This document shows positions 24,000 to 31,926 of a DNA stretch of 43,210 bases, piece after piece. Under the pieces are notes generated by a model. It was not told where the DNA came from. It searched no databases and was given only the letters and a program-made list of their open reading frames with translations. How positions within the stretch are numbered: the stretch's first letter is position 1; the number at the start of each line of letters is the position of its first letter. The DNA is from JABWBD01 sp040768665 (lineage in GTDB: Bacteria > Planctomycetota > Planctomycetia > Pirellulales > Thermoguttaceae), in NCBI GenBank assembly GCA_040768665.1, contig JAXGMN010000080.1:1-43210 (forward strand), given 5' to 3'. A program made the position numbers and the translations under genes.

Positions 24000-24619
24000 T
24001 GGCGCAACCCAAGTTCATCTATTTCGATCTCGGCAAGGTGATCGTCTATTTTGATCGAGACATCATGTGCCGTCAGATGGGCGCCGTGGCCGACGTCAGC
24101 CCGGAGCTGGTGTTCAAGACGATTTTCGATACCGGCCTGCAGGAGCGTTACGAAAGCGGCGAGATCGACGACCGCGGGTTCTACGAGGCATTCTGCCAAG
24201 GCACGGACTGCCGGCCGAACTACGATGCACTGGAAAGGGCGGGAAGCGACATCTTTACGCTCAATGCGAGCATCGTGCCCGTGATCGCCCAGCTCCACGC
24301 CGCCGGCTATCGGCTGGGCGTTCTGTCGAACACGTGTCACAGCCACTGGGAGCACTGCCTGCGGCGGTTCTGGATCCTCCGCGAGTTGTTCTCCGTCCAC
24401 GCCCTGAGCTATCGCCTCCGCGCGTCCAAGCCCGATCCGGCGATCTTCCTTGGCGCGGCGGAACTGGCCGGCGTCGCACCGGAGGAGATTTTCTACACCG
24501 ACGACATCGCCGGCCACATCGCCGGCGCGAAAGCCGTTGGATTCGATGCCGTGCAGTACACATCGACGCCGGAGTTGGCGGCTGAATTGCGAAGCCGCGG
24601 ACTGCGGTTCAACTACTGA
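23999..24619 (+). CDS. HAD-IA family phosphatase
   Basis: A 206-residue cytoplasmic haloacid dehalogenase-like hydrolase. Motif I is FDLGKVIVYFD (the FDLGxV form seen in YihX-like sugar phosphatases, where the second Asp is Gly). Motif II is GVLSNT, motif III contains the Lys of RASKPDPAIF, and motif IV is IFYTDDIAGH. The substrate is probably a sugar phosphate. The start overlaps the DUF1080 stop by one base. The 3' end overlaps the convergent xylA gene by 11 bases. Confidence 0.85.
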   Translation: MAQPKFIYFDLGKVIVYFDRDIMCRQMGAVADVSPELVFKTIFDTGLQERYESGEIDDRGFYEAFCQGTDCRPNYDALERAGSDIFTLNASIVPVIAQLHAAGYRLGVLSNTCHSHWEHCLRRFWILRELFSVHALSYRLRASKPDPAIFLGAAELAGVAPEEIFYTDDIAGHIAGAKAVGFDAVQYTSTPELAAELRSRGLRFNY

Positions 24620-25928
24620 ACACGTACCGGTTCACCACGTTCTCAAACAGTTCCTTTCGCCCGCTGCCGGTCGGTGTAACGTCGCCTTTGCCGAGCATGT
24701 ACTTCTCGAGCGACTTGAGGTCGTGCTTGCCGGCTTCGATTTCGGCGCCGATTCCGGAGTCCCAGGTGCTGTATCGTTTCGTGACCATTCCGGCCAGCTC
24801 TCGGTCTGCGCGGATTTGAGCGGCGATCTTCAGCCCTTTGGCGAAGGCGTCCATGCCGCCGACGTGGGCGTAGAACAGATCGACCGGTTCGAACGACTCG
24901 CGGCGGACCTTGGCGTCGAAGTTCAGACCGCCGGTCGTGAATCCGCCGTACTTGAGGATCGCAAGCATGATCTTCGTGGTGAGGTACACGTCGGTCGGGA
25001 ACTCATCCGTGTCCCAGCCCAGCAGCAGGTCGCCCGTGTTCGCGTCGACCGAACCGAGGAATCCCTGCAGGCCCGCGTATTCCAGTTCGTGCTCCACCGT
25101 ATGGCCGGCCAGGGTGGCGTGGTTCGTCTCGATGTTGAGCTTGATATGGTTTTCCAGGCCGTTGGCTCTCAGGAAATTGATGCACGCGGCGGCGTCGAAA
25201 TCATACTGGTGTTTCGTCGGTTCCTTTGGCTTGGGTTCGAAGTAGAACTGGCCGGTGAAGCCGATTTCCTTGGCGTAGTCGACGGCCATATGCATGAAAC
25301 GGGCGAGGTGGTCCAACTCCCGCTTCATGTCCGTATTCCAAAGGGTCTGATATCCTTCGCGGCCGCCCCAAAAAACGTAGCCTTCCCCGCCGAGCTCTTT
25401 GGTCACCTCCAGTGCCTTTTTCACCTGGGCCGCAGCGTAGGCGAACGCATCGGCGTTGGAACTCGTCGCGGCGCCGTGGACGTAACGCGGATTGCTGAAC
25501 AGGTTGGCCGTGCCCCAAAGGAGCTTCACGCCCGTGCGGTCCATCTCCTCCTTGAGCACTCGCACGACGGCGTCCAGGTTCTTGTTTGTCTCGGCCAGGC
25601 TGGCGCCTTCCGGGGCGACGTCGCGATCGTGGAAACAGTAGAACTCTGCTCCGAGCTTGTCACAAAATTCGAAGAACACGCGAGCGCGATTCGTGGCGTT
25701 GTCCACCGTATCCTGCGGCCCCTCCCAAGGACGAAGCATCGTCCCGGGCCCGAACGGATCCGCCCCCGTGCCTCGCATCGTGTGCCAGTAGGCGACGCTG
25801 AACCGCAGATGGTCCTTCATCGCCTTTCCCTCCACCGGTTCATCCGCCTTATAGTACCGAAATGCCAGCGGGTTCTTCGAGTCGGGACCTTCGTACTGAA
25901 TCTTCTGGACGTCAGGAAATGCGGGCAT
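24609..25928 (-). CDS. xylA: Xylose isomerase
   Basis: A 439-residue class II xylose isomerase that converts D-xylose to D-xylulose (also glucose to fructose) in the cytoplasm with two divalent metals. Visible active-site motifs are FYCFHDRDVAPEG (catalytic His), YFEPKPKEPTKHQYDFD (metal Glu and Lys), NIETNHATLAGHTVEHEL and GSVDANTGDLLLGWDTDEFP (metal Asp and His). The length is normal for the family. GGAG lies about 10 bases upstream of the ATG. No xylulokinase follows; the next gene downstream is the convergent HAD phosphatase. It fits with a xylan-type substrate for the surrounding hydrolases. Confidence 0.95.
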   Translation of the reverse strand: MPAFPDVQKIQYEGPDSKNPLAFRYYKADEPVEGKAMKDHLRFSVAYWHTMRGTGADPFGPGTMLRPWEGPQDTVDNATNRARVFFEFCDKLGAEFYCFHDRDVAPEGASLAETNKNLDAVVRVLKEEMDRTGVKLLWGTANLFSNPRYVHGAATSSNADAFAYAAAQVKKALEVTKELGGEGYVFWGGREGYQTLWNTDMKRELDHLARFMHMAVDYAKEIGFTGQFYFEPKPKEPTKHQYDFDAAACINFLRANGLENHIKLNIETNHATLAGHTVEHELEYAGLQGFLGSVDANTGDLLLGWDTDEFPTDVYLTTKIMLAILKYGGFTTGGLNFDAKVRRESFEPVDLFYAHVGGMDAFAKGLKIAAQIRADRELAGMVTKRYSTWDSGIGAEIEAGKHDLKSLEKYMLGKGDVTPTGSGRKELFENVVNRYVFSS

Positions 25929-25945
25929 GGGGAGAAACTCCGGGA

Positions 25946-26065
25946 ATTAGTGGATAGTGGTTGGTGGTTGGTGAAGTCTGGGATTCGAGACAATATACCA
26001 GGGGGCGGGCGACGGACAAGGGGCGACCTTTCCCACGACTAATCACTATCCACTATCCACTATTC
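25946..26065. repeat. Inverted TAGTGGATAGTGG repeats
   Basis: ATTAGTGGATAGTGG with short GGTTGGT repeats at left (25946-25974) faces AATCACTATCCACTATCCACTATTC at right (26041-26065). The arms are complementary over about 14 bases and enclose roughly 75 bases. The right arm runs into the last codons of the SDR gene. It may be a REP-type element and may end SDR transcription before xylA. Confidence 0.6.
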
Positions 26066-26859
26066 TTCCGCACCAGCCAATCGCCGAGCCGCGGAGATAC
26101 CTGCGACAGCACGAAGAGCAGCCGGGCTTTCGCCGGCACGACCAGCTCCGGCTGCCGTCGTTCGCAGGCACGCAGGATCGCACGGCCGAGTTCTTCCGGC
26201 GGAATGGCTTTCACCCGGACACCCGCGCCGGGGCGCCGCGCGCTTTCCGGAATGTCTTCGAGCCCTTCGAGCGGATAAAGCCGGGGATTGTCGCGTGCAA
26301 TCGGACCGGGGCACACCAGCAGAACGTGGAGCCCCTCCGCCTCCAGTTCCAGTCGCAATTGCTGGGAGTAGGCGGCAACTGCGTGCTTCGTGGCCGGGTA
26401 AGCTCCTACCCATCGCGCCGCGGACTTGGCGGCCAAGGACCCGATGTTCACGACATGCCCGCGCTGCTTGAGCAGATGCGGGACCGCGGCTCGCGTGCAG
26501 CGGACCAGCGCGATCAGGTTCAGTTCCATCAGGTCGCGAAACTGCTCGGGCGTCGTGTCCAGTACTTTCCCTCGCATGGAGCGGCCCGCGTTGTTGACCA
26601 GCACGTCGAGACGGCCGAACCGTTCGAGGGTCTCCGACACGATTCGCTCGACGTCTTCCTGACGGGTGATGTCGGCCGGGAGCCCCAGACAGTTGCTGCC
26701 GGATTGCCGGAGTTGCTCCGCGGCGCTCGCAACCCCGTCGGCCTCCAGGCCCGCGATGGCGACCTTGGCACCGGCTTCGCCATACGACTCCGCAATTACT
26801 AGACCCAGACCGCTGGAACCGCCGGTAACCAGCACGACCTTATCTTGCCAATAACCCAT
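26053..26859 (-). CDS. Short-chain dehydrogenase/reductase
   Basis: A 268-residue classical SDR. The NAD(P)-binding motif TGGSSGLG is at residues 12-19, NNAG at about 90, the catalytic Ser in NIGSLAAKS, and YPATK (Tyr and Lys of the active site) at about 157-161. The C-terminal 60 residues (KAIPPEELGRAILRACERRQPELVVPAKARLLFVLSQVSPRLGDWL) resemble membrane-associated DHRS7-like members. The start at 26859 gives the standard N-terminus; the longer frame to 26913 crosses the terminator hairpin. The substrate is unknown. Confidence 0.88.
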   Translation of the reverse strand: MGYWQDKVVLVTGGSSGLGLVIAESYGEAGAKVAIAGLEADGVASAAEQLRQSGSNCLGLPADITRQEDVERIVSETLERFGRLDVLVNNAGRSMRGKVLDTTPEQFRDLMELNLIALVRCTRAAVPHLLKQRGHVVNIGSLAAKSAARWVGAYPATKHAVAAYSQQLRLELEAEGLHVLLVCPGPIARDNPRLYPLEGLEDIPESARRPGAGVRVKAIPPEELGRAILRACERRQPELVVPAKARLLFVLSQVSPRLGDWLVRKNSG

Positions 26860-26872
26860 GCGCCGCCCATCT

Positions 26873-26909
26873 AACCACCCCCCGGCTGCTTGGAGCAGCC
26901 GGGGGTGGT
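26873..26909 (-). terminator. Strong GC hairpin after the DUF1559 gene
   Basis: CCACCCCCGGCTGCT and AGCAGCCGGGGGTGG form a 15-bp stem with a three-base loop, allowing one extra C. It lies about 30 bases after the stop of the minus-strand DUF1559 gene ending at 26938 and just before the SDR start. The T tract is weak, so termination is inferred from stem strength. Confidence 0.65.
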
Positions 26910-26937
26910 ACAAAGTGCACTTTCTTTTATCGGTCTA

Positions 26938-27822
26938 TTAGAAAGGTGCCACGTTCTCGCCGCCGGCGATCGTGCTCAACGCCCGCAACTGCTCCGGTTC
27001 TATGAAGTCGCTGAGGAATCGCACCGACCCGTCGCACAGTGCGCAGTTTACTCCCCCCGGATGAGAACTCTCGATCTCACCGCCCAACGGTTCGTTTACC
27101 TGGAACGTGATCTTCGTGGCGTCGAGATCTCGCGGTTCCGTCCAGCCGATGCCGGTGCCGGTTGCCTCGACGATCATGATGGTATTGGAGCTCCCGTCTT
27201 TGATTTCCGCGATGCTCGTGCACGAGGCACCATCGGAAATCGTTCCTGGCCCGACGAGCATCGTGCAATTGGTCTGCGGCCCGGCGTTCGGCTCGCTCGG
27301 ACACCGGTAGGCGGGGACCATGGTCGCGGCGATTCGCTGGTTCGCCGGACTGTCCCAGGGCTCGTCGAGGTTGTAGGCCTCGTAGAGGGCCTGCTGCTCC
27401 AAGAAAGGCAACAGGAGAACGCGCCAACTGTGCATCGGCTTGCCTTTGTCGTCGGCCAGGTAGGCCGGGGGGAAGCAGCCGTACGAGTCGTGGTAGTTGT
27501 GCATCGCCAGGGCGATCTGCTTCAGATTGTTGGTGCATTGTGCCCGCCTCGCCGCCTCGCGGGCGGCTTGCACGGCCGGTAGCAGCAGCGCCGCCAGGAT
27601 CCCGCCGCAGACGACGACCACGCCTAGAGCCCCCACCAGCACGATCACCAGCACAGCAGGCCCGCTGGTCCGGCGCGGCGGAGGAAGGGGCGCCGGACCG
27701 CCACCGATCGGCGGAACGGTGATCGTCTTGCCGCACCGGGCACAGGGCCCGCTCTGGCCCGCGTATTCGTCGGCGACATTTGTCTGCAGCCCACAATGCG
27801 GGCATGTGAATTGGATCGGCAT
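26938..27822 (-). CDS. DUF1559 protein with N-terminal zinc ribbon
   Basis: A 294-residue protein. Residues 1-40 contain FTCPHCGLQTNV and GPCARCGKTI, two CxxC knuckles of a zinc ribbon. A Pro-rich linker and a membrane helix follow (AVLVIVLVGALGVVVVCGGILAALLLPAVQAAREAARRAQC). The DUF1559 core (TNNLKQIALAMHNYHDSYGCFPPAY) and the CALCDGSVRFLSDFI motif come next. The pilin cleavage motif FTLVELLV is missing, so this member is a membrane protein with a cytoplasmic zinc ribbon rather than a processed pseudopilin. Function unknown. Confidence 0.9.
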   Translation of the reverse strand: MPIQFTCPHCGLQTNVADEYAGQSGPCARCGKTITVPPIGGGPAPLPPPRRTSGPAVLVIVLVGALGVVVVCGGILAALLLPAVQAAREAARRAQCTNNLKQIALAMHNYHDSYGCFPPAYLADDKGKPMHSWRVLLLPFLEQQALYEAYNLDEPWDSPANQRIAATMVPAYRCPSEPNAGPQTNCTMLVGPGTISDGASCTSIAEIKDGSSNTIMIVEATGTGIGWTEPRDLDATKITFQVNEPLGGEIESSHPGGVNCALCDGSVRFLSDFIEPEQLRALSTIAGGENVAPF

Positions 27823-27979
27823 CCTCTATCTCCTCGGGGAAAACCTTGCTCCGGTCGAATGACGGAACTGTCTGCCTGGTCTGGTGAAAAAGGGGAGTGG
27901 CTCTGCAAGACCTTCGCATCTTGGGTCTCATTCACCACGATTCCTTGCGGTGCCTGTCTCCCGTTTCATTAGACCACCG

Positions 27980-28630
27980 TCAGCCTCCTTGCCGGGTCTT
28001 CTGAACAATCTCCGCGTACTGGCGTGCCAGCGATTCAATCCGAGTCATGTCGCGGGTGGCGACCGCCTTTGGCTCCACCAATGCTCCGCCAACTCCCAGG
28101 GCGCAAGCGCCCGCACGCAGAAAGTCGGCCGCCGTCTGAAGGTTTACTCCTCCCGTTGGCATTAGACGCACCTGCGGAAGGGGGCCATGTAGTGCCTTGA
28201 GATAGGCCGGCCCGGTAATGTCGGATGGAAAAACTTTGACGATATCCGCCCCCGCCTCCCAGGCCGTCAAAACCTCGGTCGGCGTCAGCGCGCCCGGCAT
28301 CACCACTTTGTTGTAGCGACGGCAGAGTCGGATTACGTCCAGGTTGAGTGTTGGCGCGACGAGAAATTCGGCCCCCGACAGCAGCGCAATTCTTGCGGTT
28401 TCCGAATCGAGGACCGTCCCCGCTCCCAGCAGAATTCGATCCCCCAGGCGCGTGGCAACGTGCTCGATCACGCGATGGGCGCCTGGCACAGTAAATGTGA
28501 CCTCGATCGCCTCGACGCCCCCGGCAAGCAGCGCCTCGGCAACGTCAGCCAGGGCCTCGCCGCTGGGCGCTCGTAACACCGCGACCACGCCCGTGTTCAG
28601 AATCCGCCTGACTGTCGACTCTTTCGGCAT
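27980..28630 (-). CDS. eda: KDPG/KHG aldolase
   Basis: A 216-residue class I aldolase that cleaves 2-keto-3-deoxy-6-phosphogluconate (or 4-hydroxy-2-oxoglutarate) to pyruvate and an aldehyde, as in the Entner-Doudoroff pathway. E43 (EVTFTVPG) and the Schiff-base K132 (DIVKVFPSD) are in the expected places, close to E45 and K133 of the E. coli enzyme. LLGAGTVL, LVAPTLN, MPGALTPTE and MPTGGV are intact. The start at 28630 is the family start; the frame upstream runs through repeats. The substrate could be KDPG, KDPGal or a related acid. Nothing in the flank is clearly co-transcribed. Confidence 0.9.
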   Translation of the reverse strand: MPKESTVRRILNTGVVAVLRAPSGEALADVAEALLAGGVEAIEVTFTVPGAHRVIEHVATRLGDRILLGAGTVLDSETARIALLSGAEFLVAPTLNLDVIRLCRRYNKVVMPGALTPTEVLTAWEAGADIVKVFPSDITGPAYLKALHGPLPQVRLMPTGGVNLQTAADFLRAGACALGVGGALVEPKAVATRDMTRIESLARQYAEIVQKTRQGG

Positions 28631-28708
28631 CGCGATCAGCTCCGTGGGGGATTGGTTTACTCCAGCTTTAGGGTAGAGAACGCACTGCCGCTTGTCAATC
28701 GACCCGGG

Positions 28709-28900
28709 TAGGTCCCGCTTGCCGAGCGGGACCTGGAACTGCCGACCACCTCGGCCAACTCCAACTCGCTTCGAAGCACCCCTGACACTACGCCTCAAAT
28801 TGCCGGAGTCCCTGCAACAGCCGCTGCCAGGATGTCTCGTTTGCCGAGTTTGCCGAGCGAGGCCTGTGCGCTGAGGTCCCGTTCGGCAAACGGGACCTAC
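28709..28900. repeat. Palindromic repeat family C, two hairpins
   Basis: AGGTCCCGCTTGCCGAGCGGGACCT-type hairpins lie at 28709-28734 and, with AGGTCCCGTTCGGCAAACGGGACCT, at 28874-28898. A degenerate TTGCCGAGTTTGCCGAGCG lies between them. The two hairpins face each other about 140 bases apart. The rest of the gap 28631-29063 contains nothing else recognisable. Confidence 0.8.
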
Positions 28901-29063
28901 CTCGACCAACTCCCGTGCTCGTTCCAGCCGCACGCCAATGCCACTGCCACATCAAGTTCGCATATCGGAAATCCTGGACCTCGACGTCTAAATCTGCATA
29001 ATTAACCGGAGTAGCTGCAATGGCAAATCGGGGACGGTTGGGCCGGTTAGGCGACGTTGGCGT

Positions 29064-29327
29064 ATGGCAGAGCTCTGGAGTGATCCTATCGCCCAACTGG
29101 TCATTTGGGCGGCGATCTTTGCGATGCTGGTGGTCGTTGCAGTGTACGTCCTTGGCAAGATTCGCGGAGAGTCGGCACAACAGGAACCAACGGCGAGCGA
29201 GTTGCTATCAAAATTCCGTGAATTGCATGCACGAGGTGGGCTGAGCGACGCAGAATTCCGAACTATAAAGACGAACTTGGCGGCGCGTCTCCAGGAGGAG
29301 TTAAAGGATAACGGCGAAACGGGTTAG
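29064..29327 (+). CDS. Small membrane protein with SHOCT-like tail
   Basis: An 87-residue protein with one membrane helix (AQLVIWAAIFAMLVVVAVYVLGKI, residues about 9-32). A helical hairpin follows, LLSKFRELHARGGLSDAEFRTIKTNLAARLQEEL, of the SHOCT-like kind (GxLSxxEFxxxKxxL). The Shine-Dalgarno sequence is weak. It is 250 bases upstream of clpX on the same strand. Function unknown; SHOCT-like tails usually mediate oligomerisation. Confidence 0.7.
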   Translation: MAELWSDPIAQLVIWAAIFAMLVVVAVYVLGKIRGESAQQEPTASELLSKFRELHARGGLSDAEFRTIKTNLAARLQEELKDNGETG

Positions 29328-29577
29328 GACAAGCGATCCCGACCGGCGCGGCACCGCCGGATTGTTCGGTTCTCGCGGTTCGGCCGAGTTTTGCGTCCTT
29401 GGCGATGAAAACACGCTCCGCCGCGCCAACGTAGGGAAACTTGGCACGGAACCGCTCGAAACCATGCGGACAGGGATGCCCACAGGTCGACGATAATCGA
29501 GCGACAACTGGAACGACACCCCCGGCGGGTGGACTCAGCGACGAGTTCGTAGCGCCGGACCGTGGAAAGGATTTGGC

Positions 29578-30864
29578 ATGCCCTCAGGACGGGATTTCAC
29601 TTCGGGACGCCGCGGAGGCGGGACAACAAAGAAGAACGCATTCTGTTCCTTTTGCCGCAAGAGCTACCGCGACGTCGGACCGCTGGTCGAAGGCCCCAGC
29701 GACGTCTACATCTGCGGTGAATGTATCGACCTCTGTCAATCGATCCTCGACCAGGAGCGCCGCCGCCGGGGCACCGGTCGGCAGCCTTTCGCCAAGATTC
29801 CTGCGCCGCGGGAGATCGTCAAGCATTTGGAGGAGTACGTCGTCGGACAGGAACATGCCAAGAAGGTCCTGGCCGTCGCCGTGCATAACCATTACAAGCG
29901 TCTGACCCACCGCGGGACGAATTCCGAGGTAGTGATCGACAAGTCGAACATCCTCCTGATCGGGCCCACCGGTTCCGGAAAGACGCTCCTTGCCCAGACA
30001 CTGGCCAAGATTCTCGACGTGCCGTTTGCCATCGGCGACGCCACGACCCTCACCGAGGCCGGCTACGTCGGCGAAGACGTCGAGAACCTGCTGTTGAAAT
30101 TGCTCCACGCCGCCGACTTCGACCTGGATGCCGCCCAGAGGGGCGTCTTGTACATCGACGAGATCGACAAGATCGGCAAGACAAGCCACAACGTCTCGAT
30201 CACCCGCGACGTCTCGGGCGAGGGTGTGCAGCAGGCCCTGCTGAAAATGCTCGAGGGCACGGTCGCCAACGTCCCGCCGCAGGGGGGGCGGAAGCATCCC
30301 GAGCAGCAATACATTCAGATGGACACGAGCAATATCCTGTTCATCTGCGGCGGCACCTTTGTCGGCATCGATGAGATCATTGCAAGACGCCTCGGGCGCC
30401 GCACGCTCGGCTTCGGCCAGGAAGCGAGCAAGCGGGTCGACATGGACCTCGGACAGTTGCTGGCCCACGTGACCAGCGACGATATCCTCCAGTTCGGCCT
30501 GATCCCCGAGTTGGTCGGCCGCTTGCCGGTCGTTTCACCGCTGGGGCCGCTCGATATGGAGGCCCTCATTCGCGTCCTCCGAGAGCCGAAGAATGCGCTG
30601 GTCAAGCAGTACCAAGAGCTCTTTGGCATGGAGAACGCCGAACTGTCGTTCAGCGACGGCGCGCTGCGTGCGATTGCCGAGCGGGCGATGGAAAAGGAAA
30701 CCGGCGCTCGCGGCCTGCGCTCCATCATGGAAGAGATCATGCTCGACATCCTGTTCGAACTCCCCGACCAGCCGGCCGGCTCGAGCTACAAGATCGACGA
30801 AGATATTGTCTACGGCAAGGCCAAGCTGTTTTCCATGCCGGAACCAAAGCACAAGACCGCCTAG
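29578..30864 (+). CDS. clpX: ATP-dependent Clp protease ATP-binding subunit ClpX
   Basis: A 428-residue AAA+ unfoldase that feeds substrates to ClpP. The zinc-binding domain has CSFC and CGEC (residues about 23-48), preceded by a 17-residue basic tail. Walker A is LIGPTGSGKT, the pore loop GYVGEDVE, Walker B VLYIDEIDKIG, and the arginine-rich sensor region GARGLRSIMEEIMLD. The ClpP-docking IGF loop appears as LGF in RRTLGFGQ. GGAAAGGA lies 6 bases upstream of the ATG. No clpP or lon gene is adjacent. The terminator after it makes it the last gene of its transcript. Confidence 0.97.
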   Translation: MPSGRDFTSGRRGGGTTKKNAFCSFCRKSYRDVGPLVEGPSDVYICGECIDLCQSILDQERRRRGTGRQPFAKIPAPREIVKHLEEYVVGQEHAKKVLAVAVHNHYKRLTHRGTNSEVVIDKSNILLIGPTGSGKTLLAQTLAKILDVPFAIGDATTLTEAGYVGEDVENLLLKLLHAADFDLDAAQRGVLYIDEIDKIGKTSHNVSITRDVSGEGVQQALLKMLEGTVANVPPQGGRKHPEQQYIQMDTSNILFICGGTFVGIDEIIARRLGRRTLGFGQEASKRVDMDLGQLLAHVTSDDILQFGLIPELVGRLPVVSPLGPLDMEALIRVLREPKNALVKQYQELFGMENAELSFSDGALRAIAERAMEKETGARGLRSIMEEIMLDILFELPDQPAGSSYKIDEDIVYGKAKLFSMPEPKHKTA

Positions 30865-30899
30865 CGGACGACCGTCCTGTTTCCGCCCCAAAGGACGAA

Positions 30900-30931
30900 A
30901 GCCCTCGGACCGAGGTCCGGGGGTTTTTCTG
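30900..30931 (+). terminator. Rho-independent terminator of clpX
   Basis: CCCTCGGACC and GGTCCGGGGG form a 10-bp stem with one G-U pair, followed by five T (GGGGGTTTTTCT). It lies 36 bases after the clpX stop codon. This is the only textbook intrinsic terminator in the window. Confidence 0.9.
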
Positions 30932-31046
30932 CGCATGAGGGTTCGGTAGATAACTCGTGTGTCGCAAGGTCTTGATTTTGCGGGGGACGGCTGTGCAGAA
31001 TGGGGAGGTGCCATGTTTCCGGAACGCCCTCGAGAGTGACAAAGCG

Positions 31047-31169
31047 GTAGCCGTTCACGGGGCGGTCGGGGACTGGTCCAGTTTGTGGCCGACAGCTCTA
31101 TTCTGGCGGCAAAGACATTGCCCGAAAACATGGATCTGTCCCCCTCTCTCCCGCCCCGTGAACCGTTAC
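31047..31169. repeat. Palindromic repeat family B, copy 1
   Basis: Terminal arms GTAGCCGTTCACGGGG (31047-31062) and CCCCGTGAACCGTTAC (31154-31169) pair at 14 of 16 positions. Inside, CGGGGACTGGTCCA faces TGGATCTGTCCCCC. The same layout is found at 35394-35517. It lies between clpX and the second nucleotidyltransferase gene. Confidence 0.8.
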
Positions 31170-31208
31170 ACAAAGCGTATTGATTCCCGGGATCGGGGAG
31201 AACCTGCC

Positions 31209-31700
31209 ATGAATGTCGACCACATCTTGGCTACCTTGGGAGAACACGAAGTTGCCTTTATCCTGATTGGCGGGATGAACTTCCTTTTGCGCCACGCTCC
31301 CGTCTTGACCTATGATGTCGACTTGTGGATCGAAGACACGCCGGAAAATTTGGATCGCTGCGAACGAGCTCTGGCGGATCTGCAGGCCGAGTGGGGAGCC
31401 TCAGACGACGATTGGGAACCCGTGGCCGAGAAACGATCCGGGTGGCTATCGCGGCAATCGGTCTTTTGCCTGACGAGCCCCTATGGCGCGATCGACGTCT
31501 TCCGATCGGTTCGCGGTCTTGATCCCTGGACGGTGTGCCGTGGCAGAGCGCGGGCGGAGTGGACCGCATCCGGCGTTGGTTATCTCGGGCTGTCCGACGA
31601 GGACATGTTGGCATCCCAGGAGGCGCTCGCAGAGGGTGAGCGAAAACCGGACCGGATTCGAACTTTGAGAGATTCGTTGAGGCGGGCGGGCGATGTGTGA
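31209..31700 (+). CDS. Nucleotidyltransferase-fold protein
   Basis: A 163-residue protein with the minimal nucleotidyltransferase signature: ILIGGMNFLLRHAP (Gly-Gly at 21-22) followed by TYDVDLWIED (Asp at about 36 and 38). A later strand, YGAIDVFRSV, gives a third acidic residue. The C-terminal helix (SDEDMLASQEALAEGERKPDRIRTLRDSLRRAG) is of the DUF6036 kind. An 8-base overlap with the following 60-codon ORF indicates translational coupling. It is not closely similar to the transferase at 2986-3552. A toxin-antitoxin or tRNA-modifying role is possible but unproved. Confidence 0.75.
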   Translation: MNVDHILATLGEHEVAFILIGGMNFLLRHAPVLTYDVDLWIEDTPENLDRCERALADLQAEWGASDDDWEPVAEKRSGWLSRQSVFCLTSPYGAIDVFRSVRGLDPWTVCRGRARAEWTASGVGYLGLSDEDMLASQEALAEGERKPDRIRTLRDSLRRAGDV

Positions 31701-31875
31701 TTTTGCGGAGCTTCATCGCAGCGAACAGCGCAAGCGCGAAGCCAGGTGGGATCCCGTGCAGCGTTGGCGCGTACTTCAGGAGACGATCACTTGGGCGGAG
31801 CGGCAGGCTGCCGTGCGTCGCAACACCCGCCAGCGATGTTTGGAACTGCAGCAAGCGAAGCTTGCCGCGGAGTAG
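31693..31875 (+). CDS. Small basic helical protein, partner of nucleotidyltransferase
   Basis: A 60-residue protein, FAELHRSEQRKREARWDPVQRWRVLQETITWAERQAAVRRNTRQRCLELQQAKL, predicted almost wholly helical and basic. The ATG overlaps the transferase gene by 8 bases. It has no signal peptide and no family I recognise. The two-gene unit resembles a toxin-antitoxin operon with the transferase first. Confidence 0.6.
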   Translation: MCDFAELHRSEQRKREARWDPVQRWRVLQETITWAERQAAVRRNTRQRCLELQQAKLAAE

Positions 31876-31926
31876 GGATGCGGTGCGTATCCACTCCGGT
31901 TCGGAGATGGGCTGCTGGCTCGCCGC

